Of a DNA stretch of 10,409 bases, positions 5,976-10,409 are shown in pieces. Both the position numbers and the translations under genes were made by a program. Below the pieces are notes generated by a model that searched no databases, was not told the origin of the DNA, and worked only from the letters and a program-made list of their open reading frames with translations. The DNA lies in contig JBCBJZ010000131.1 in NCBI GenBank assembly GCA_038522635.1, positions 1-10,409 of the forward strand, given 5' to 3'. How positions within the stretch are numbered: position 1 is the stretch's first letter; each line of letters begins with the position of its first letter. The DNA comes from JBCBJZ01 sp038522635 (GTDB lineage Bacteria; Pseudomonadota; Alphaproteobacteria; Rhizobiales; Hyphomicrobiaceae).

Positions 5976-5991
5976 ACCCGACTCGTCGGGT
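5976..5991. promoter_or_regulatory. Inverted repeat with GANTC site just upstream of dnaN
   Basis: ACCCGAC (5976-5982) and GTCGGGT (5985-5991) are perfect reverse complements separated by TC. GACTC (5980-5984), a GANTC site, lies at the centre. The repeat ends 30 bases before the dnaN ATG. It could be an operator, a leader hairpin or a methylation-sensitive control site. I found no convincing -35/-10 pair in 5821-5975. Confidence 0.4.
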
Positions 5992-6021
5992 TGATCGAAC
6001 CAACAAAAACAAGGCCCACCC

Positions 6022-7143
6022 ATGCAGCTTGTGATCGAACGGGGCGAACTCCTGCGCGCGCTTGGCCATGTGACGAGCGTTGTGGAACGGCGGACCACGA
6101 TCCCGATCTTATCGAACGTGCAGATGCGGGCGGGCGAAGCGGGTGTGGAGCTTAAAGCCACCGATCTTGAGCGCGAGGTGATCGAGATGGCGCCTGCGAG
6201 CGTCTCGACCCCGGGCGCGCTGACCGTACCGGCCCATGTGCTGCATGACATCGTGCGTAAGCTGCCCGATGGCGCGCAGGTCGAGTTGAAGCGTGACGGC
6301 GAGGGCGAGCGGCTGACGCTGTCGTCCGGCCGCTCGCGTTTTGCGCTGCAGACGCTGCCGGCGGACGATTTTCCGGATCTGTCGCCAGGCGAAATGAGCC
6401 ATCACTTCGACATTTCAGCAAGTGACCTCAAGCGTCTGATCGACAAGACCCGGTTTGCGATCTCGACGGAAGAAACGCGCTACTACCTCAACGGCATTTA
6501 TCTGCATCCAGCCGAAAACGAGGAGGGCGAGCCGACGTTGCGCGCTGTCGCCACCGACGGCCACCGCTTGGCGCAAGTGGATCTTGCCCTGCCCGCCAGC
6601 GCGTCCGAGATGCCCGGCATCATCATTCCTCGCAAAACGGTGGGCGAACTGCATCGCCTGATTGAGGCCGGTGGCGGTGATATCAAGGTCTCGGTATCGG
6701 AAGCCAAGATACGGTTTCAGATTGCTGACATCACGCTGACCTCGAAGCTGATCGACGGGCGCTTCCCGGACTACGGCCGCGTGATCCCCAAGGGCAACGA
6801 CAAGGTGATGCACGTCTCGAATGCGCTGTTCATGGGTGCGGTCGACCGGGTCGCGACCATCGCCAGCGAGCGCAACCGCGCGGTCAAACTCTCGATCGCT
6901 TCCGACAAGCTGATCTTAAGCGTGATCAACCCCGAGGGCGGCAGCGCGACCGAGGAGATCGGCGTCACCTACGAATCGGAAGGCCTCGAGATCGGCTTCA
7001 ACGCGAAGTACCTGCTCGACATCTCCAACCAATTGGAGAGCGATGATGCGCACTTCATGTTGGCCGACAGCAACTCGCCCACGATGGTGCGCGATAAGGG
7101 CGATGGCTCGGCGCTTTACGTGTTGATGCCGATGCGGGTGTGA
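6022..7143 (+). CDS. dnaN: DNA polymerase III beta subunit (sliding clamp)
   Basis: DnaN dimerises into a ring around DNA that tethers polymerase III and other clamp-binding proteins. At 373 residues it has the standard length for three clamp domains (about 1-120, 128-247 and 248-373). Landmarks are ERRTTIPILSN (22-32), KATDLEREV (45-53), TRFAISTEETRYYLNGIYL (143-161), TDGHRLA (178-184), IIPRK (201-205), FPDYGRVIP (248-256) and the conserved C-terminus YVLMPMRV (366-373), which lines the partner-binding cleft. Nothing is truncated. The ATG is preceded by AAGG (6011-6014) seven bases upstream. It follows the dnaA terminator, so it needs its own promoter, and leads into recF after 148 bases, so dnaN-recF may be one transcript. 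Confidence 0.97.
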   Translation: MQLVIERGELLRALGHVTSVVERRTTIPILSNVQMRAGEAGVELKATDLEREVIEMAPASVSTPGALTVPAHVLHDIVRKLPDGAQVELKRDGEGERLTLSSGRSRFALQTLPADDFPDLSPGEMSHHFDISASDLKRLIDKTRFAISTEETRYYLNGIYLHPAENEEGEPTLRAVATDGHRLAQVDLALPASASEMPGIIIPRKTVGELHRLIEAGGGDIKVSVSEAKIRFQIADITLTSKLIDGRFPDYGRVIPKGNDKVMHVSNALFMGAVDRVATIASERNRAVKLSIASDKLILSVINPEGGSATEEIGVTYESEGLEIGFNAKYLLDISNQLESDDAHFMLADSNSPTMVRDKGDGSALYVLMPMRV

Positions 7144-7192
7144 GGGGCGTGCGACGGTCGCTGGCTGGGCCGTGTCGCGTTGCCACCGGAGG

Positions 7193-7206
7193 GTCCGCGC
7201 GCGGAC
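7193..7206. repeat. 14-base palindrome in the dnaN-recF gap
   Basis: GTCCGCGCGCGGAC (7193-7206) is its own reverse complement. It lies in the 148-bp gap between dnaN and recF. No T-run follows, and its composition is like the surroundings, so chance is possible. I see no other structure in this gap. Confidence 0.3.
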
Positions 7207-7282
7207 GAAAGCGCGAACGCGTGCTGATGGGTGAGCGGCAAGAGCAGGTCTTGCCCGCGTTGCGCGAAGCGCTGAACCGCTC

Positions 7283-7286
7283 GAGG
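7283..7286 (+). promoter_or_regulatory. Ribosome site that decides the recF start
   Basis: GAGG (7283-7286) stands five bases before ATG 7292. The alternative in-frame GTG at 7286 overlaps this site and cannot use it, so the ATG is preferred. Confidence 0.6.
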
Positions 7287-7291
7287 TGGCC

Positions 7292-8638
7292 ATGAGCGAG
7301 GCACGCACGCCAGCGTTGTCGATCGCGCGGTTAAGTTTGAGCCAGTTCCGCAACCACGCGGCAACCGCGTTCACCTGCACCGCAGCCCCCGTGGTGCTGA
7401 CCGGACCAAACGGGGCTGGCAAAACCAACATCCTCGAAGCGGTCTCGCTGTTGGCGCCAGGACAGGGGCTGCGGCGCGCGGCCTATGGCGAGTTGACCCG
7501 CGTCAGTGCGGTTGATGCCGTGGCAGCCGTGCGGGAAAGCGCGACAAGCGACCTTCGCGAGCACGCGGCTGTGGCGTCAGATGGCGCACCGCGAGCCAGC
7601 AACGCGGGCGCGCAACCTGCCGGTCCCTGGGCCGTGGCAGCGCAGGTGCGCACACCCGATGGCACCTTCGACATCGGGACCGGGCTCGACCCGAAGCGGG
7701 CACGCGCTGCCGCCGCCGCGGGCACGGCGAGCGCTTACCGCACTTCAGGTTCAGGCGCGACAGGCGGCAGGATCGTGCGGATCGATGGCGAACCTCAGTC
7801 GGGCTCAGGCGCGCTTGCCGCCTACGTCAGCGTTGTCTGGCTGACGCCCGCCATGGATGGTCTCTTCACGGGCCCGGCCGGGGAGCGCCGCCGCTTTCTC
7901 GACCGCTTGACGCTAGGCTTTGAAAGCACCTACCGCACGCAACTGGCGCAATTTGAACGCAGCATGCGCGCGCGCAATCGCCTGCTCGATGATGGTGTGC
8001 GCGAGCCTGCCCGCTTCACGGGGCTTGAGCAGATCATGGCCGAAACGGGCGTGGCCGTGGCCGCGGCCCGGCGCGCGACGATCGCGCAGCTCGCGGCCAC
8101 CATCGAAGCACGCCTGCGGGCGGTGCCCGATAGCGCCTTCCCCTTCGCGCGCCTCCAGCTTGAGGGCACGCTTGAAGATGACCTTGCCACCGCGGCCGCC
8201 GTGGATGTCGAAGATGCCTACGCGCAAACGCTTCAGCGCATGCGCGAGCGTGACCGGGCTGCGGGACGCACGTTGGTGGGTCCCCACCGCAGCGATCTGA
8301 CGGTGTTCCACGGACCCAAGGGTTTGCCTGGGCGTGTGTGTTCAACGGGGGAGCAGAAGGCTTTGCTGACCGGGCTGATCCTGGCGCAAGCGGCCTTGAT
8401 GAAACGCGCCCGCGGCGGCGTCGCCCCTTTGTTGCTGCTGGATGAGGTCGCCGCCCACCTCGATGCGGCACGGCGAGCGGCGCTTTTCGATGCGCTCATC
8501 GACCTTGAGACGCAAGCCTGGATGACGGGGACCGATCGCTCCGCCTTTGCGCGGCTGGACGAAGGCGGGGGCCGGGGCGGGGGCGCGCAGTTCTTTCATG
8601 TGGCCGAAGGCGGCCAAGTGAGCCAAATGAGCGCGTAA
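7292..8638 (+). CDS. recF: DNA replication and repair protein RecF
   Basis: RecF is an SMC/Rad50-like ABC ATPase. With RecO and RecR it loads RecA onto gapped DNA at stalled forks. From ATG 7292 it has 448 residues, against about 360-390 for most RecF proteins. Walker A is GPNGAGKTN (38-46), followed by LAPGQGLRRA (54-63). Further on are GERRRFLDRL (197-206), GPHRSDL (330-336), the ABC signature STGEQKALL (351-359), Walker B with D-loop LLLLDEVAAHLD (380-391, catalytic Glu385) and WMTGTD (410-415). The extra length sits in Ala/Gly/Ser-rich stretches at about 71-110 and 133-160, flanking the conserved segment WAVAAQVRTPDGTFDIGTGL (113-132). All ATPase motifs are intact, so it should be functional. 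It lies downstream of dnaN, as is usual, and 55 bases before the next gene. Confidence 0.95.
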   Translation: MSEARTPALSIARLSLSQFRNHAATAFTCTAAPVVLTGPNGAGKTNILEAVSLLAPGQGLRRAAYGELTRVSAVDAVAAVRESATSDLREHAAVASDGAPRASNAGAQPAGPWAVAAQVRTPDGTFDIGTGLDPKRARAAAAAGTASAYRTSGSGATGGRIVRIDGEPQSGSGALAAYVSVVWLTPAMDGLFTGPAGERRRFLDRLTLGFESTYRTQLAQFERSMRARNRLLDDGVREPARFTGLEQIMAETGVAVAAARRATIAQLAATIEARLRAVPDSAFPFARLQLEGTLEDDLATAAAVDVEDAYAQTLQRMRERDRAAGRTLVGPHRSDLTVFHGPKGLPGRVCSTGEQKALLTGLILAQAALMKRARGGVAPLLLLDEVAAHLDAARRAALFDALIDLETQAWMTGTDRSAFARLDEGGGRGGGAQFFHVAEGGQVSQMSA

Positions 8639-8693
8639 CTGAAGAAGCGAGCGGGTGAACGCAGTCAGCGGGTGACGACAAGCGGAGGGCGCC

Positions 8694-10391
8694 ATGACCG
8701 CCAGCCCGAATAAGGCTGCCATCGATATCGAAGGCCTCACGATCGGTGACGCGTTCGCACAAGCGGTCGCGCGCTTTGGCGCGGCGCCGTTCCTTGAGGT
8801 GCCACCTCAGCAGGACCGGGCCTATCTTCCTGCTGGTCTGCGCTGGACCTACGCCGATGTCGCGGCCGAGGTGCAGGCCCTGGAAGGCCGCCTGACCAAC
8901 GCGGGCTACGGCCACGGCCACCGGATCGCGGTGCTGACCGGCAACCACCCGATCACCCTCATCATCAAGCTAGCATGTGCGCGCCTTGGCGTTTCCTGGG
9001 TGCCGATCAACCCCGATTACCGCCCGGCGGAAATCGCCTACCTGCTGGACGACAGCGCCGCCGCGCTCACATTCGCAACACCACCATTCGCGCCCGCGCT
9101 GACCGCCGGCATAGACGCCGCAAAGCGCCCCGTAGCGATGGTCACGCTGGCCGATAGCGTGGCCGCGCTGGACGCAACCTTGCCGCGCGCCGCAACGCCT
9201 GCGCCTCACGCCGACACGCCCGTGGGCGGGAAGAGCGAGGCAAGCCTCATCTACACGTCTGGCACCACGGGGAAACCCAAGGGCTGCCGGATGGGCCACG
9301 CCTACGCGTTGGCGATGGGTGCCTGGTACGCGAACCTGGGCGGTCGCCTGGCCCTCAGCGTAGGCGGTGAAAGACTCTACAACCCGCTGCCGCTGTTCCA
9401 CGTTAACGCTGGCATCCTGTCGCTGTTCTGCATGATGCTGACGGGGAACGCGCTGATCATCCCGGAGCGCTTCAGCCGGCGACGCTGGTGGGCCGACATC
9501 GCGCACGCCAACGCGACCTGCGTGCACTATCTCGGCATCATCGTACCCGCCCTGATGAATGAGCCGGCGGGCCCGCACGATCGCCAGCATCGCATCAAGT
9601 TCGGGCTTGGCGGTGGGGTCGAGCCAACGCTGCATCGGGCCTTCGAAGACCGCTTCGCCTTTCCGCTCGTTGAGATCTGGGGCATGACGGAAGCCTGCCG
9701 CCTGCTCGCTGATCACATCGAACCGCGCCACGTCGGAACCCGCGCGATCGGCCATCCCCATCCCACCTTGCAAGTGCGCGTGGTCGATGACGCTGACCGC
9801 GATGTGCCCCCCGGCACGCCCGGCGAAATGCTGGTGCGCTATGACGCGACCACGCCCCGCAAGGACCATTTCCTGGGATACCTCAACCAGGATGAGGCGA
9901 CAGAGCATGCCTGGCGCGGCGGCTGGTTCCACACGGGTGATGCGGTTCGTCAGGACGAGAACGGTCTGATCACGTTCGTCGAGCGCAAGAAGAATATCAT
10001 CCGCCGGTCAGGCGAAAACATCGCCGCCGCCGAGGTCGAAGCCTGCCTGCAGGCGCATCCCGACGTCGCGCAGGTGGCGGTGATCGCGGTTCCCGATGCG
10101 CTGCGCGATGAGGAGGTGATGGCGTGCGTGATGCGCCGTAGCCGCGCGAGCGATGATGACCGCGCCCCCGCGCAAGACGAGAGCGATGCCGCCCTCGCGC
10201 AACGCCTGGTCGCTCACGCGCTGGAGCACCTTGCGTACTATAAAGCGCCTGGCTGGATCGTGTTCCTCGACACGCTTCCGATCACCGGCACGCAGAAGGT
10301 GCTCAAGCACGCGATCTTCCCCGATGGCGCCGATCCTTGCACGCTCGAGACCGCGCATGATCTGCGTGCGCACAAAAAGCGCCAAGCCTAG
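8694..10391 (+). CDS. AMP-forming acyl-CoA ligase (ANL superfamily, CaiC-like)
   Basis: Family enzymes activate a carboxylic acid with ATP to an acyl-adenylate and pass it to coenzyme A. The 565-residue protein shows the full ANL motif set: YTSGTTGKPKGCRMGH (187-202, P-loop), PLPLFHVNAG (231-240), EIWGMTEACRL (327-337), WFHTGDAVRQDENG (411-424), the hinge RKKNIIRRSGENIAAAEVE (431-449) and the catalytic lysine in ITGTQKVLK (Lys535). The ENIAAAEVE form and overall shape resemble ATP-dependent acyl-CoA ligases and crotonobetaine/carnitine-CoA ligase (CaiC). The substrate is not predictable here. A short acidic insertion (about 484-500) lies in the C-terminal domain. GGAGGG (8684-8689) four bases before the ATG supports the start. 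It follows recF by 55 bases and could share its transcript, though no functional link is evident. Confidence 0.92.
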   Translation: MTASPNKAAIDIEGLTIGDAFAQAVARFGAAPFLEVPPQQDRAYLPAGLRWTYADVAAEVQALEGRLTNAGYGHGHRIAVLTGNHPITLIIKLACARLGVSWVPINPDYRPAEIAYLLDDSAAALTFATPPFAPALTAGIDAAKRPVAMVTLADSVAALDATLPRAATPAPHADTPVGGKSEASLIYTSGTTGKPKGCRMGHAYALAMGAWYANLGGRLALSVGGERLYNPLPLFHVNAGILSLFCMMLTGNALIIPERFSRRRWWADIAHANATCVHYLGIIVPALMNEPAGPHDRQHRIKFGLGGGVEPTLHRAFEDRFAFPLVEIWGMTEACRLLADHIEPRHVGTRAIGHPHPTLQVRVVDDADRDVPPGTPGEMLVRYDATTPRKDHFLGYLNQDEATEHAWRGGWFHTGDAVRQDENGLITFVERKKNIIRRSGENIAAAEVEACLQAHPDVAQVAVIAVPDALRDEEVMACVMRRSRASDDDRAPAQDESDAALAQRLVAHALEHLAYYKAPGWIVFLDTLPITGTQKVLKHAIFPDGADPCTLETAHDLRAHKKRQA

Positions 10392-10409
10392 ATCATCGGC
10401 CGCTTCGTC

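Noticed and set aside
7286..7291. GTG at 7286 as recF start
   Set aside because: It overlaps the GAGG ribosome site; ATG at 7292 has proper spacing.
8970..9932. 320-codon open frame on the minus strand
   Set aside because: It is wholly antisense to the acyl-CoA ligase, whose full motif set proves the plus-strand reading.

Overview
The window comes from an alphaproteobacterial chromosome, most likely a Hyphomicrobiales (Rhizobiales)-like lineage. This rests on the rpsT-dnaA-dnaN-recF gene order, GC-rich coding DNA, the style of the DnaA, DnaN and RecF proteins, a perfect CtrA-type site (TTAA-N7-TTAA), and GANTC sites, the CcrM methylation target, beside DnaA-box-like sequences. The species cannot be named from the sequence alone.

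Left part (1-2334, minus strand): three genes read leftwards in the order SxtJ-family membrane protein, 50-residue DUF5989 membrane peptide, and NodU/CmcH-type O-carbamoyltransferase, whose C-terminal end lies beyond the window. This matches the carbamoyltransferase/sxtJ/sxtK trio known from saxitoxin clusters and from many unrelated bacteria. The carbamoyltransferase probably modifies a small molecule or glycan; the roles of the two membrane proteins are unknown.

Middle part (2335-4134): rpsT (ribosomal protein S20) is read rightwards behind a plausible sigma70 promoter. A gap of about 1.19 kb then separates it from dnaA. The gap holds a candidate terminator, two copies of GAWTCTCCMCA (a GANTC site fused to a DnaA-box-like sequence), a third DnaA-box-like sequence, an AT-richer stretch with a promoter-like pair, a CtrA-type box and an 8-bp inverted repeat. 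It looks like a replication and cell-cycle control region: either the dnaA regulatory region or a candidate origin.

Right part (4135-10391, plus strand): dnaA (initiator, with an unusual N-terminal extension), a strong intrinsic terminator, dnaN (beta sliding clamp), recF (with Ala-rich insertions) and an AMP-forming acyl-CoA ligase sitting where gyrB often follows recF. DnaA loads the replisome, DnaN tethers the polymerase, and RecF helps load RecA at damaged forks. The ligase appears to be a metabolic gene unrelated to replication. No tRNA, rRNA, CRISPR array or insertion sequence was seen.
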